This document shows positions 34,250 to 45,534 of a stretch of DNA of 64,000 nt, in pieces. The DNA is taken from assembly GCF_005239225.2 (NCBI RefSeq), contig NC_133284.1, forward strand, positions 401,770 to 465,769. Direction: 5' to 3'. This DNA comes from Populus alba (lineage: Eukaryota > Streptophyta > Magnoliopsida > Malpighiales > Salicaceae). Position 1 is the stretch's first letter, and each line of letters opens with the position of its first letter. The notes below the pieces were generated by a model, which searched no databases, was not told where the DNA came from, and was given only the letters and a program-made list of their open reading frames with translations. The position numbers and the translations under genes are program-made.

Positions 34250-34979
34250 TGTTGTAACCCATTTTTGGGTCCCCCTGAAAAAATAAAATAAAATAGCCAA
34301 AAGAGGCTAGAAAAATAACGGAAGGCAGAGAAGCACTCAGAAAATGGTTAGAAAACTGGTCAAGGAGTATAAAGATACAAAGATTGGATTTTTTACAGTA
34401 TTTTCTTGAAGGATGAGAGCCCTATGAGAAGGAAAATTTAAATTTTGAGGAGAAGCCCAAATTTGGATGTTTATGGACTTTAATTGGATTTTTATTTGAA
34501 TTTATAAAGGATTTGATTGCAAGAAAAAATTGATTTTTAAGTCAATTTGGGCTTTAATTAGAAGAAATTAAAGTTCTGAGGCCAAATTATATATTTTTTA
34601 GGAAATTTATTGGGTCAAATCAGGGGCTTAATTGCATAAATATTGAAGTTTAATGGCCAATTAGGGACTTAATTGTAAAAATCCAAAACCAGGGACCAAT
34701 TTGGAGAAGGCGCAAAGATAGAGGGGGCTGTTTGAATTTGATCCAGGGGCTTAATTGAAGAAATTAGAAGTTTATTGATCAATTGAGGGCTAAATTGCAT
34801 AAATCAGAGGCCAAGGATCAAAGTGGAAAACGCGGCCAACTATGGGGACGAACCGAAATTGGAAGGGACGAAATTGAATTGAACACAAATGATTAAGGAC
34901 TGATTCAAGAAATGTTCTGGCGCCTTTATTTTAAAATGGAACGGCGCGTTTTATCCAAAACGACGCCGTTTCATGCAAA
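34250..34979 (+). repeat. Tat LTR copy B, cut by assembly gap
   Basis: The first 730 bp match LTRs A and C; it stops at TTTCATGCAAA, exactly where the other copies enter a long poly-A run. Confidence 0.88.
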
Positions 34980-35479
34980 NNNNNNNNNNNNNNNNNNNNN
35001 NNNNNNNNNNNNNNNNNNNNNNNNNNNNNNNNNNNNNNNNNNNNNNNNNNNNNNNNNNNNNNNNNNNNNNNNNNNNNNNNNNNNNNNNNNNNNNNNNNNN
35101 NNNNNNNNNNNNNNNNNNNNNNNNNNNNNNNNNNNNNNNNNNNNNNNNNNNNNNNNNNNNNNNNNNNNNNNNNNNNNNNNNNNNNNNNNNNNNNNNNNNN
35201 NNNNNNNNNNNNNNNNNNNNNNNNNNNNNNNNNNNNNNNNNNNNNNNNNNNNNNNNNNNNNNNNNNNNNNNNNNNNNNNNNNNNNNNNNNNNNNNNNNNN
35301 NNNNNNNNNNNNNNNNNNNNNNNNNNNNNNNNNNNNNNNNNNNNNNNNNNNNNNNNNNNNNNNNNNNNNNNNNNNNNNNNNNNNNNNNNNNNNNNNNNNN
35401 NNNNNNNNNNNNNNNNNNNNNNNNNNNNNNNNNNNNNNNNNNNNNNNNNNNNNNNNNNNNNNNNNNNNNNNNNNNNNNN
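34980..35479. other. Assembly gap (500 N)
   Basis: Exactly 500 N, a conventional placeholder for unknown size. About 1.9 kb of LTR B and an unknown stretch of internal region are missing here. Confidence 0.99.
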
Positions 35480-36119
35480 TCATACTTCGACATTCATCAA
35501 GGAAGGTCGCCAGAAGGGACCTCATATTGAAACCATTTCTTAGAAAAGCATTGGAGTTTACTAAGTATTCTTCCCCTGGGTAGGTCACCCATACAATGAG
35601 ACCATTATTTTTCTTGGGTCGGTCACCCATACAATGAGACCATCATTTTTCTAGGGTTCGTCACCCGTACAATGAGACCAGCACTAGGGTTCGTCACCCG
35701 TACAATGAGACCAGCATTTTTCTTGGGTCGGTCACCCATACAATGAGACCAGCATTTTTTCTTGGGTTTGTCAACCCATACAATGAGACCAACATTTTTT
35801 CTGGGTAGGTCACCCATACAATGAGACCATTCTTCATTTTTTTTCTGGGTAGGTCACCCATATAATGAGACCATCATTTTTTCTTGGGTAGGTCACCCAT
35901 ACAACGAGACCATTACGCATTTTTGTATTTGGTTGTGAGTAAAGGAATCGCCAGATGAGATTCCAAGTTGGTTGAGATCGCCAGAAGGGATCTCGCATTT
36001 CGATATTGGTCAAAGGAGGTCGCCAGAAGGGACTTTATATTTTAGCCTTGGTTAAGAAGAATCGCCAGATAGGATTCCAAGTTTTTGGGGTTAAAGGAGA
36101 TCGCCAGAAGGGATCTCGA
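35480..36119 (+). repeat. Hairpin/minisatellite block, copy C (partial)
   Basis: Begins inside the last hairpin round (equivalent to 25,847 in copy A), then the minisatellite (35,578-35,912) and the five-hairpin array (35,943-36,119). Confidence 0.9.
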
Positions 36120-36293
36120 GATGACTAAATTTGGATCATAGTTTTTGGGCTAAAGAGGATTGTTGCAAAAGACAAGGTTTCAGATCAATTAAGCTTCGAC
36201 CAGATCAGTTTCGGGAGTTCCGTTTTGGGTTTATCTTTATAACACTTACTGCGCAAAACCCATGCTCCGTAAGTATTATAAAGAGGGGGCATC

Positions 36294-38909
36294 TGTTGTA
36301 ACCCATTTTTGGGTCCCCCTGAAAAAATAAAATAAATAGCCAAAAGAGGCTAGAAAAATAACGGAAGGCAGAAGCACTCAGAAAATGGTTAGAAAACTGG
36401 TCAAGGAGTATAAAGATACAAAGATTGGATTTTTTACAGTATTTTCTTGAAGGATGAGAGCCCTATTGAGAAGGAAAATTTAAATTTTGAGGAGAAGCCC
36501 AAATTTGGATGTTTATGGACTTAATTGGATTTTTATTTGAATTTATAAAGGATTTGATTGCAAGAAAAAATTGATTTTTAAGTCAATTTGGGCTTTAATT
36601 AGAAGAAATTAAAGTTCTGAGGCCAAATTATATATTTTTTAGGAATTTATTGGGTCAAATCAGGGGCTTAATTGCATAAATATTGAAGTTTAATGGCCAA
36701 TTAGGGACTTAATTGTAAAAATCCAAAACCAGGGACCAATTTGGAGAAGGCGCAAAGATAGAGGGGGCTGTTTGAATTTGATCCAGGGCTTAATTGAAGA
36801 AATTAGAAGTTTATTGATCAATTGAGGGCTAAATTGCATAAATCAGAGGCCAAGGATCAAAGTGGAAAACGCGGCCAACTATGGGGACGAACCGAAATTG
36901 GAAGGGACGAAATTGAATTGAACACAAATGATTAAGGACTGATTCAAGAAATGTTCTGGCGCCTTTATTTTAAAATGGAACGGCGCGTTTTATCCAAAAC
37001 GACGCCGTTTCATGCAAAAAAAAAAAAAAAAGGAGACCGAACGGTGCCGTTTTGAACGGCACTGTTCACTTTCTTCTTCTCCCGAACATTACAGCGGGGA
37101 AGAAGGAAAAGTTTGCATTATTTATTTTTCTGCAGGTCCCTCTTGTCACCGACCGAGGCCCCACGCCGGTGGGCCACCGACAGAAGACACTGGCCGACCA
37201 CCCGCCGCGCTGCCGAAGCCGAGGGAGGCCCGCCTGGACAGCCGCTCCTCGACCCGCTCCTTGGCTCCACGGTGAAGCCACGCCCGCTGGTTCTATAAAT
37301 GGAGAACCGAAAGAGAGAAGAAGGGGGGGAAGACAGAAAAGAAAAAAAAAAACCCAAAAGAAAAAAACAAAGAAAACCAAAGAGAGAGAGGAGGAGAGAA
37401 CCCGAAGAGAGAGAGAGAAGAAACCGGAGAAGGAACGGACAGAGAAGAGAGGGAGGAGGAAACAAAACAAAAAAAAGCAATGAGACAGTGAGGGGACGAC
37501 CGAGAGGGGAGACCATTGTACACAGAGAAGGATGAACAGCTGACAGAAGGAAACACCCGGGATCAAAAGGAGAAGAACCAGACATAAGCAAAAAGGAGGA
37601 AGACAGAGGTACGTGCGTCTACATAAAGAAGAAGAAATACTGCAGAAAACAGTTGCGCTTCCCAACCACTGCCACCGTCAGAACCATCGTGAGCCCCCAT
37701 TGGCTTCCTGTCCACCGCCACCAGCATCACTGGGAGTGTTCGCCATCGTCTTCAACATCATTTCTTCCACCAGGTTTGCACCCCCTTCGTCGCTGTGCAT
37801 GCACCATTTCCTTGCATTTCACTGTTGAAGTGAAATATAATTCACTTGAACAGTGAAATGTTAATTCACTGTTCACATCACATATAATTCACGTGAACAG
37901 TGAAATGCTATTTCACTGTTCACATCATATTTATTTCACTGTTCACATGAGGCCTGCTGGGTTCAGCCCAGCCATGTGGGCCCCGATGGGTCAGCCCTAA
38001 AAAAAAAATAAAAAAATAAAAAATCTTCAAAAAAAATTATTTCAAAGAATTTGTGATTTTTCTGTAATTTTATTATTGTATTTTGGGTCAATACCGGTTT
38101 GTATTTTTATATTGTCAAGATACAAATTCGGTATTAAAATACCCGGTTTTCGTCAAAAAAAATGTTTACTAAAAAAAAATGTTTTGTTTTCATGCATACG
38201 GCCAATACACTAACATGTTTTGAATGTTCTTTTTATATATAAAAAAAAAATATTGGAAGTTTTGAAAATGTGTTTTCGCATAGATTTCTTAAACACAAAA
38301 TCATTTTCTTGCATTTGTGGATTTTACAACCCGTTTGTAAAACTCCAAAGGGTATTGGCCAATATTCCAAAAAACTATAAAAATCTTATTTTGGGAGGAG
38401 AAGTTGTGGTTATTGTTCACCGCTAATGTTTGGATGAAGAAATCCTTAAAAGGACGAACATCCAAAATATTATCGGGAGTAATAAATCAACGCACATGTT
38501 TGAAAGAAGCTTTGGCTGCGATCGAGAATATTTCAAAATTAAAATTTTTTCTCTCCACGGTTTACGAGCCGTGAAAAGTAATTTTTTTTTAGGAATTGTG
38601 AAATTTTCTTCGTTCTTTTTATTCTCTTTTCCTTGCGATTTACGAGTTGACGGGATTAGAAAACACCAACACCATAGACTATAAAGCAAACCAAACACCA
38701 AGCAGCTTACCTTAGGTAGGGCGTACTAGGGGTGCTAGTACCTTCCCTTTACGCAACCAGTCCCTTGCCTTAGAATCTCTGAAAGACCAGTTAGGGTTCC
38801 TAGTGACCAAATACTAGGTGGCGACTCCAAAGAACCAAATCATCAGAACACTACGAAAATCGCCAGTCGATGTCGTGCCTTTATAAAAATTTTTTGAGGG
38901 GGTGTGACA
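36294..38909 (+). repeat. Tat LTR copy C (true 3' LTR)
   Basis: 2,616 bp, near-identical to LTR A (differences such as CAAATG/CAGATG and TTCTTCCACC/TTCTGCCACC). It ends TGTGACA directly against Copia gag CTACTGTTGAGC, so it is the outer LTR at the insertion edge. Confidence 0.9.
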
Positions 38910-39780
38910 CTACTGTTGAGCAAGGTGAGCAGAGGGCAACATAGATAGTGTGGGGAGCAAAGGTGAATTTACACCCAAGAATGGAAGAGAAGTCTTATGC
39001 AGAAACTTATGAGTAAAAAGATGGCTATAAGAGTCAGTGTATGATAGCAGTTCTTTCTTGGTCACACAACTAGTTACCAAGTCTTTAAACTCACCATAAA
39101 GACCACAAAAATATATAGAGGTTAAAGTACTTAAGAGAAAGGGGTTGGCCAACAGCAGCCAATTTATCAAATAATGGCTTGGCAAGTTGCATATATTAAA
39201 CAATCTAGGCATCTCATTGCCGAAGATCTTGAAAAGACTCCTGGAGTTGCATAATACGAGAATTTGACGGAGAAGAAAACACTTTCTCAAGAGTGTGCCA
39301 AATACAAGAAAAAGTCTAACAATCTACCACAAAATGCAATACATCCACAAGAAAAGAGGGGTTGATTACCAAAGAAGAACCATCAGAACTATCAGAAACA
39401 TGAGAAGAAAAACACGACACTAAGCCATCAACAAATTGGAAAACACATTGACCAAGAAGATATGGCTTCATCTACATTCGCCAATAGAGATTGTTGGTGT
39501 TCATAAGCTTCAATGAAACCACTTGATGAGTGTTTGACAATGCAATGATAGAAGTAGTTGTTGTCTCCATAATGTGAAGAGAGACAATTGAAACATGAAA
39601 GAATGAACTATGGTTCTACTTTGTAGGTTGGGGTTGTTGTTGGTGTTGGTGGGAGAAGGAACCAACAGCAACAACTTCTGAATGGCCGACCAATTGGGTT
39701 GTGTCGTCGATTTGGTAGGGGGAGAAGGCAGTAGCAGTAGTAGAGTTCGTAGGGAGAGGGAAGAAAATTTCTGATTGCAG
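38910..39780 (-). pseudogene. Copia gag, right copy
   Basis: 38,910-39,697 repeats 24,337-25,124; the true continuation to the primer site follows (39,698-39,782). Broken gag frames as in the left copy, with the gag N-terminal region nearest the primer site. This is the collinear, original copy because it alone reaches the 5' LTR. Confidence 0.82.
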
Positions 39781-39782
39781 AA

Positions 39783-39795
39783 GGCTCTGATACCA
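39783..39795 (-). other. Copia primer-binding site
   Basis: Minus strand TGGTATCAGAGCC, the standard initiator tRNA-Met primer site of plant Copia elements, one base from the LTR. Confidence 0.9.
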
Positions 39796-39796
39796 A

Positions 39797-39830
39797 GTTG
39801 AGAATAATTAGGCGGCTTAACCTAAGTTAA

Positions 39831-39903
<73 letters not shown>

Positions 39904-40036
39904 GTGTGTGTGTGTGTGTGTAGGGCAATATACAATAGCAATAGTAATGGTGGATATTACAACACAAGAGTATGTCTATAATATTTCCTATATAGTATGT
40001 CTATAATATTTCCTATATAGATATATTCTATAATAT
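39797..40036 (-). repeat. Copia 5' LTR with expanded TA repeat
   Basis: Partner of 17,020-17,186, longer because of a (TA)n run at about 39,833-39,901 followed by (TG)n to 39,920 and a small TCTATAATATTTCCTATATAG duplication. Confidence 0.78.
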
Positions 40037-40041
40037 TGATA

Positions 40042-40880
40042 GAAAAAAAAACTCGAGCAGGATGAAATTGTAAAAATTAAAAAAAAATAATCCTAAATAA
40101 TAAATAAATAGCAATAAAAAAGAATAGAGACCAAATTTAAAATATTAGGGGTGAAATTGAAAAATATTTTATAATTTTATAGATAATTCAAAATTAAAAA
40201 AAATAGTCAAAAAACATGAACAAAATATGAAGAAAAAATAAATTGCAAGGGCTCGTCTGAATTTTTAAAGGGACTGGCACAAAAGTTGAGGTGGGGGAAA
40301 GAAAAAAAAAGAACAGTTATTGTCACCAAACTTGAGGAGCATTTAGGGCACGCACCACCCCATCATGTCGAGTGCACATGAACCTTTGAAACATCACTGT
40401 GGAATGCACTGTCAGAATGGCATGCATAAGTTCTTTTATATAATAATATTTAATAAATGTAAATTACAACAATGCCCTTAAGTGGCCTTGAAATTAATAA
40501 TAAAACCAATGTAAAATGACAAAAAAACCCTTATGAGAGAGTTATGTTGGTTTTGTATGTTAAAGCATCAAAATAATTACACTATTCTAAAAAATGGAAT
40601 GACAAAAATGTCCATGAGTAATAGGCATTATATATATTTTTTTATTATAGGGTTAGATTAATAATTTTAATATTATAAAAATAAAATAACTAATCCAACC
40701 TCATACAATTTGTAAAAGATAATTATGTCATGGTAAAAATATCACTCTGTCCCAGTACCTAGTTCAAAGGTTTTATGGTCTATAGAGAATTTTGTCGTTG
40801 TACTATTACAATGAATAGTATTCCAAGCTTTGGTGTAGAGTAACTTTCCAAGGAGAATTAGTTTTTTCAATAAAAATGAA
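40042..40880. other. Spacer, paralogous at left
   Basis: 40,042-40,210 continues the unit 1 match (3,285-3,500). The remainder is AT-rich without a recognised gene. Confidence 0.5.
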
Positions 40881-40884
40881 GGGT

Positions 40885-41240
40885 CTTGATCAAAGTTATT
40901 AAATCCAGTTTAGTTTATAACTCGAGTCACATGTTAGGTAAGTTCATTTAAATTCAACAAAACAAGATAATTTTAATTTTTATATACAAAAAAAAGTTAT
41001 AGAAGTCAATTTGAAGTTCACCCAATTTAATTTGGTCAACTCAACAAGCCTATCAATAACACGGTGTCCTAAGTCAAAAACTTAGGACACCGTGTTATTG
41101 ATAGGCTTGTTGAGTTGACCAAATTAAATTGGGTGAACTTCAAATTGACTTTCTTGTAAAACTCAGCCTAGATCATGAGCTGGATCAACTAGGTCTCATG
41201 TAAATGAGTAGACCATACATGATTTTTAATAGTTGTGGTC
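40885..41240. mobile_element. Small fold-back element
   Basis: Absent from unit 1. The left end (CAAAGTTATTAAATCCAG) and the minus-strand reading of the right end (CACAACTATTAAAAATC) are imperfect inverted repeats. The centre holds the perfect palindrome at 41,003-41,151. Boundaries are approximate and no target duplication was fixed. Confidence 0.5.
41003..41151. repeat. Perfect 72-bp inverted repeat, 5-nt loop
   Basis: Left arm 41,003-41,074 and right arm 41,080-41,151 are exact reverse complements, separated by CAAAA. Transcription from either strand would give a 72-bp duplex. Confidence 0.95.
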
Positions 41241-41419
41241 ATGAAAGCAATAATATTGTGCATCATTAAATGAAGTTGTGTCGATATCTTTGGACTCGTA
41301 GTGCATATTATGCTCAGTTTTAAGTCTCACTAGGTCATCTTTTAAGGCTCGGTCATTAGCCTGGTTCTTTGGCCAACAGTGATGTTGTTGTGGATAGCCG
41401 CGTACTAGGCTGTTTAGGC

Positions 41420-41635
41420 ATAATTTATTTTTGTGTTTAGAATCGTGTTTAAATGTGTTTTAAAAATATTTATAATTTTTAAAAATAATTAAATTAATAT
41501 TTTTTTTTGATTTTTTTTATAATTTTGATGTGTTGATTTAAAAAAAAATAAAATAAAAAATAAATTAATACATTTTTTTAGAGTAAAAAATAATTTTAAA
41601 AAACACCTCCATCGTAATACCAAACACTCAGTTTG
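41420..41635. repeat. MITE-like element, unit 2 copy
   Basis: Counterpart of 3,905-4,125, with the shared AATTTTGATGTGTTGAT core and CCAAACACT end. Confidence 0.45.
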
Positions 41636-41889
41636 CTGTCTATTATTAATTCTTGTGTAAATTAAACTGAGTTTAAATCTAGATTGAGTCTTATATTGAG
41701 CTATAAAAGAGTATTCAACTTTGATTAATGTTAATTATTATTTGATGAAGCTTGAGCTTGTCAATGAAGATTTTTTTAAAATTAATTCTCTTTTCTAAAT
41801 ACTATGTATTAGCTTCAATGAGTGAATGTAAAAAAATTCATAAAAAACAAATCACAAGTGGACATAAAAAACTGCAGTACAAGCATGTT

Positions 41890-42920
41890 CAAAGGAAGGG
41901 AATTACTTGTTGATGCTCAAAAGAACATTCGTTCTTTTCTCTAGCATCCCTCTTTTCTCTATCGCCCCCCTTGTCCTCTTTTCTCGGTCATCCCTCTTTC
42001 GAAGCCTATTTCCCCCCCTTTCCTCTTTTCTTTTCATTTATATATATATAAAAAAAAACAAGGAATTGCTAAAAAAAAAACAACTAACAATGAAGACAAC
42101 CTGGTGGGTTTACATTTGGTTATGAATCCATAGAGGTAAATCCTGAAATTGAGATTGAGGTTTAAAACCTGATAAATTGAATTGGAAAGATGTTTTCTAT
42201 GTTTTTGATTGTTAGTTTGGAGAGAAAACCATGAACACATGAAATGAAGATCAACTAACCCTCTCTTCTCTTTTGAGACAAGAAAAGAGGGTGCGGGCTA
42301 TCAGGAGAATGCACACTTGACTAACAATTGTGTCAAAAAAACGAAAAGAGAAAGAGTTTAAAACAATCACAGGAGTGGCAATGCTGAAACCCACTCATTT
42401 GCTTTCGACCGGTATGCCAAAAAGCTAGTTCAAACGAGAGTTATTAGGGCAGAAGGCACGATAATAGCCTTTTCTATTAAAATCATATATATTTGTCAGA
42501 AATTAGGATAGAATGCAAAAAACGAGAGTAAAATCTAAAACCCCCTCATGAAAATGATCAAACTTGATTTATTTATCTAGTGATTGAATTCAAACAAATA
42601 TCTTATATAGTTGATAATGGCTCGAGCTCAAATAAAGTTCGATACGAATCACAGTCCTTCACACACACAGCTTGCTATAATTACAGAAAAATAAGCTTAT
42701 AAGCGATAGGGCTTAGACATGCACCTCCCAGCAAATTATATATATACTACAACATTTTTAATTGTAACACAATCCAATTACTATCCACACACAACTTCGA
42801 AATCCCATTTGAACAGGCCTTTTGTCATGTTTCAAGCAAGTCAGCCCTGCGACGATGATGCATGGACACCTTGTGTTCTATTGTTCTTTTCAAATCTTCA
42901 TTTCTCTTAGAACCCTAACC
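41890..42920. other. Spacer downstream of gene B
   Basis: Not present in unit 1, where 4,380 joins directly to gene-B-like sequence. Contains a pyrimidine-rich block (about 41,935-42,035). 42,800-42,925 is the 3' flank of gene B and resembles 46,440-46,550 below gene C. No separate gene seen. Confidence 0.5.
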
Positions 42921-42925
42921 ATGTT

Positions 42926-43725
42926 TCAGATGTTAGTTGTGATGGGATCATTCAATAAGCAATCGGAGAACTCAGCATAAATGGTAGCGAACTGCCAAAC
43001 AAAGAAAAGAAAAGGAAAACACGAAGGAGAATTAAAAGAAGTAGGGTGGGTTAATTGGCTGAGAATTAAAAGAAAGAAATTTTCATAGCTAATCATGAAA
43101 AAAAAAAAAAACAGTTACCCGCTGTTTCTTAAAGTAGGCATTTTCTCGGCGGAGTTTTTCGACAGCGGCCTTCAACCTTCCATTTTCAGCGATGGCAATG
43201 GCCAGCTTTTCCTCGGTATCTTGCACTGCTTTCTGCATAATTCATAAGAGAAAAGGAGCTGTTTGCTATGGGAAAACAATGCATCATGATTGCTGATTTG
43301 TTAGTTTCCACTTGGGAAACTTGCGCGGCAGCAAGCCAAAATAAAACAGTACTTCATGAGACTGCTATATATTTACCTTCTTCTTTTGACGATAACGTCT
43401 ATCAGTTTCCTGCCTCTTCTTCTTCTGCATTTCCGTTTTCTTCTTCTTTTTCTTAGTGACAGTTCCGTTTGAGCAGTACTCATGAGGAGGGAGATGGAGA
43501 TCAGTGGCACTCGAGGGGGTGGGAGAAGCAAGGAAGGAGAGTGGACCTAGCAATAACAGCAACAAACACAGGGAGACGTCGGAGTGAGAGAGAGAGATAA
43601 AAGTTATGTCACACATATTAATCAAGGATGAACAATTGAGTTAAATGACAAGAAATTTAACACAAACCCTCCTCCTCCTGTCCAGCAGAGGCAGGGCCTC
43701 TAAAAAAAGGTCCTGTTGAATTCAT
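42926..43725 (-). CDS. Small bZIP-like protein, copy B (135 aa, 4 exons)
   Basis: Exons (minus): 43668-43725, 43377-43546, 43119-43232, 42926-42991; all introns GT-AG, phases fit, stop TGA. Residues 1-49: Ser/Thr/Pro-rich head shared with copies A and C (PTPSSATDLHLPP). 50-76: Lys/Arg-rich basic region with RQETDRRYRQKKK. 77-114: zipper, heptad positions A89, L96, L103, F110 and L86, N93, V100, N107. Spacing from R72 to these positions is exactly that of bZIP factors, but the invariant Asn is Arg (R64). Such factors dimerise and bind DNA in the nucleus; altered binding or a dimer-partner role is inferred. A TATATATA box lies about 75 bp upstream of the ATG (43,800). Neighbour C is a paralogue on the same strand. 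No named family member recognised. Confidence 0.72.
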
Positions 43726-44004
43726 TGTGTTTAAGAGGTATATAATATGTGAACCAAATTAAATAGCTTACACCGTGACCTGGAAGACGCTTCACACACA
43801 CTATATATAGTGATTTTTTTTAATATAAAACTAGAAAGATAAGAAGATTTGTTAAAAGCCTGCGGTGAAGTAGAAAGAGTACTATATAACTATGACCCTC
43901 CATTTCCTCCGAGCGGTGATTAAACAATTAGTAAATCACGCCTTGGTTCATTTACGGAGGTCGGGCGACTCCTCTATAACTTTTTTATACAAAATTACAA
44001 AACT

Positions 44005-44670
44005 GATCGACGTGGTTGAGTTTTGCATTCTTTTTCAGGGGAGCATACTAGTACATTAATCACCCTCAAAAGATATCGCAAGAAGAGGGGTCCATGCATG
44101 ATGGAAAATTGATCGACATTGTTGAGTTTTTCATTCTTTTTCAGGGGAGCATACTAGTAAATTAACCCCCCTCAAAAGATATCGCAAGAAGAGGGGTCCA
44201 TGATGGAAAACTGATCGACGTGGTTGAGTTTTGCATTCTATTTTAGGGGAGCATACGGGGAGCATGCTAGTAGACGTTGTTGAATTTTGCATTCTTTTTC
44301 AGGGGAGCATACTAGTAAATCACCCTCAAAAGATATCGCAAGAAGAGGGGTCCATGATGGAAAACTGATCGACGCTGTTGAATTTTGCGTTCTTTTTCAG
44401 GGGAGCATGCTAGTAAATCACCCTCAAAAGATATCGATTGCAAGAAGAGGGGTCCATGATGGAAAACTGATCGACGCTGTTGAATTTTGCATTCTTTTTC
44501 AGGGGAGCATACTAGTAAATCACCCTCAAAAGATATCGCAAGAAGAGGGGTCCATGATGGAAACTGATCGACGCTGTTGAATTTCGCGTTCTTTTTCAGG
44601 GGAGCATACTAGTAAATCACCCCCTCAAAAGATATCGCAAGTAGAGGGGTCCATGATTGGAAAACTGATG
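44005..44670 (+). repeat. Minisatellite, about 102-bp unit, ~6 copies
   Basis: Units contain GATCGACGCTGTTGAATTTT, TCTTTTTCAGGGGAGCATAC, TCAAAAGATATCGCAAGAAG and GGGGTCCATGATGGAAAA. Because the unit is close to 102 nt, one plus-strand frame stays open for 97 codons (44,287-44,580). Located between bZIP-like genes B and C, absent from unit 1. Repeat origin of the open frame is more likely than a gene. Confidence 0.88.
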
Positions 44671-44989
44671 GACGATACATGCGTCGTGTAAAATGAAAAT
44701 GACATCAAAGTTACTTCATTATATACCAATTTCCATGTCAAAGACACCAAATTATCGTGACCATGGGACTCATTCTCGGCTTGTCGGAATCTAAATGAAC
44801 GGTGTATGAACATGCACAACGTCGTGTGTAGACGTATATCCATAATTTCGACCGTCCTCAACCTCAACACACAAACACACACACAATAAGCCACTACACT
44901 CCATGCCATTTTTTCTGATGTAAAACAAGTAGCGAAAGCATACATGCTCAAGAGGGATCACCTAAAATTTAAAGGCAACTGAATTTCAG

Positions 44990-45530
44990 CAGCCGGGGCG
45001 TCGAAAGTCGGAATGCCGCGAAACTCACCGGATCAATGCGTTTCGCTGTTTGCGGAAGAAGTCAGTGGCTATGCCCCTGATGTCCACCCTTTTTTGGCCA
45101 AATTCCATCATTTCGGCCCCGAAATTGTCATTTTTGCCATTTTAAGAAAGTTTTGTTTTAGCCATAACTTTTGATTTCCGAGTCCGAATTGACTTTCGTC
45201 AATTCCTGTTTGCTCAGGATTTATAGGCCTTTCATATTCTGTATTTATCTTAAATTTGCCATTTATGGTAAATTTAATGTTTTATGTCGTTTCATTATCC
45301 GTCATGAGTTTAGGTTAGAGTTTTGCTTTAAATATCATTGTAAAGCCCTGACCGGATCTTTACCTATTGATTTTTGAATAAAGAACCTTGAGTTTTATGA
45401 GAGTTTCTCTCGTTGTAAATCATTTACAGAATATTAACGTTGATCGTATTCTTTTATTGTTTTCCGCTGGATCATTTTTTGTGTGTGGATAAAACACGCT
45501 TTACTCATCTTATTTTATACAACAGTCCAG
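44990..45530 (+). mobile_element. Possible LTR fragment, unclassified
   Basis: A compositionally distinct block (GCAGCCGGGGCGTCGAAAG at the left, then ...AAAGAACCTTGAG, ...TTATACAACA) that resembles the promoter/leader part of plant LTRs. Boundaries and target duplication were not found; low confidence. Confidence 0.25.
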
Positions 45531-45534
45531 TCCC

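Larger units (their letters stand above)
25125..38909 (+). mobile_element. Compound Tat-type Ty3 retrotransposon, three LTR copies
   Basis: Order: partial 3' internal region (25,125-26,649), LTR A (26,650-29,268), primer site and degraded internal region (29,269-34,249), LTR B (34,250 to gap), 500 N, partial 3' internal region (35,480-36,293), LTR C (36,294-38,909). LTR C's CA end abuts Copia gag at CTACT, the real insertion edge. Internal domains (RNase H with extra archaeal-type domain, integrase) place it in the Tat lineage, which includes Ogre. LTRs A and C differ at few positions, so insertion is recent. Most of gag, protease and RT is missing. A simple element would be LTR-internal-LTR; this dimer-like order implies recombination or misassembly. 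Confidence 0.85.
17020..40036 (-). mobile_element. Ty1/Copia retrotransposon, nested host of other insertions
   Basis: Minus-strand element with short LTRs (17,020-17,186 and 39,797-40,036), a TGATA duplication on both sides (17,015-17,019 and 40,037-40,041), a tRNA-Met-type primer site (39,783-39,795) and a purine tract (17,187-17,197). Domain order from right to left is gag, protease, integrase, reverse transcriptase, RNase H, as in Copia. Unit 1 at about 3,280-3,300 retains the unoccupied site. Nested inside are solo LTRs at 19,599-21,395 and 22,344-23,962, and the Tat complex at 25,125-38,909. Reading frames are broken by stops and shifts, so it is not autonomous. Confidence 0.9.

Noticed and set aside
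34912..35630. Long open frames across 34,980-35,479
   Set aside because: They are made of N in the assembly gap.
43985..44670. Array considered as a centromeric-type satellite
   Set aside because: Only about six units in a gene-proximal location, with no longer array in the window.
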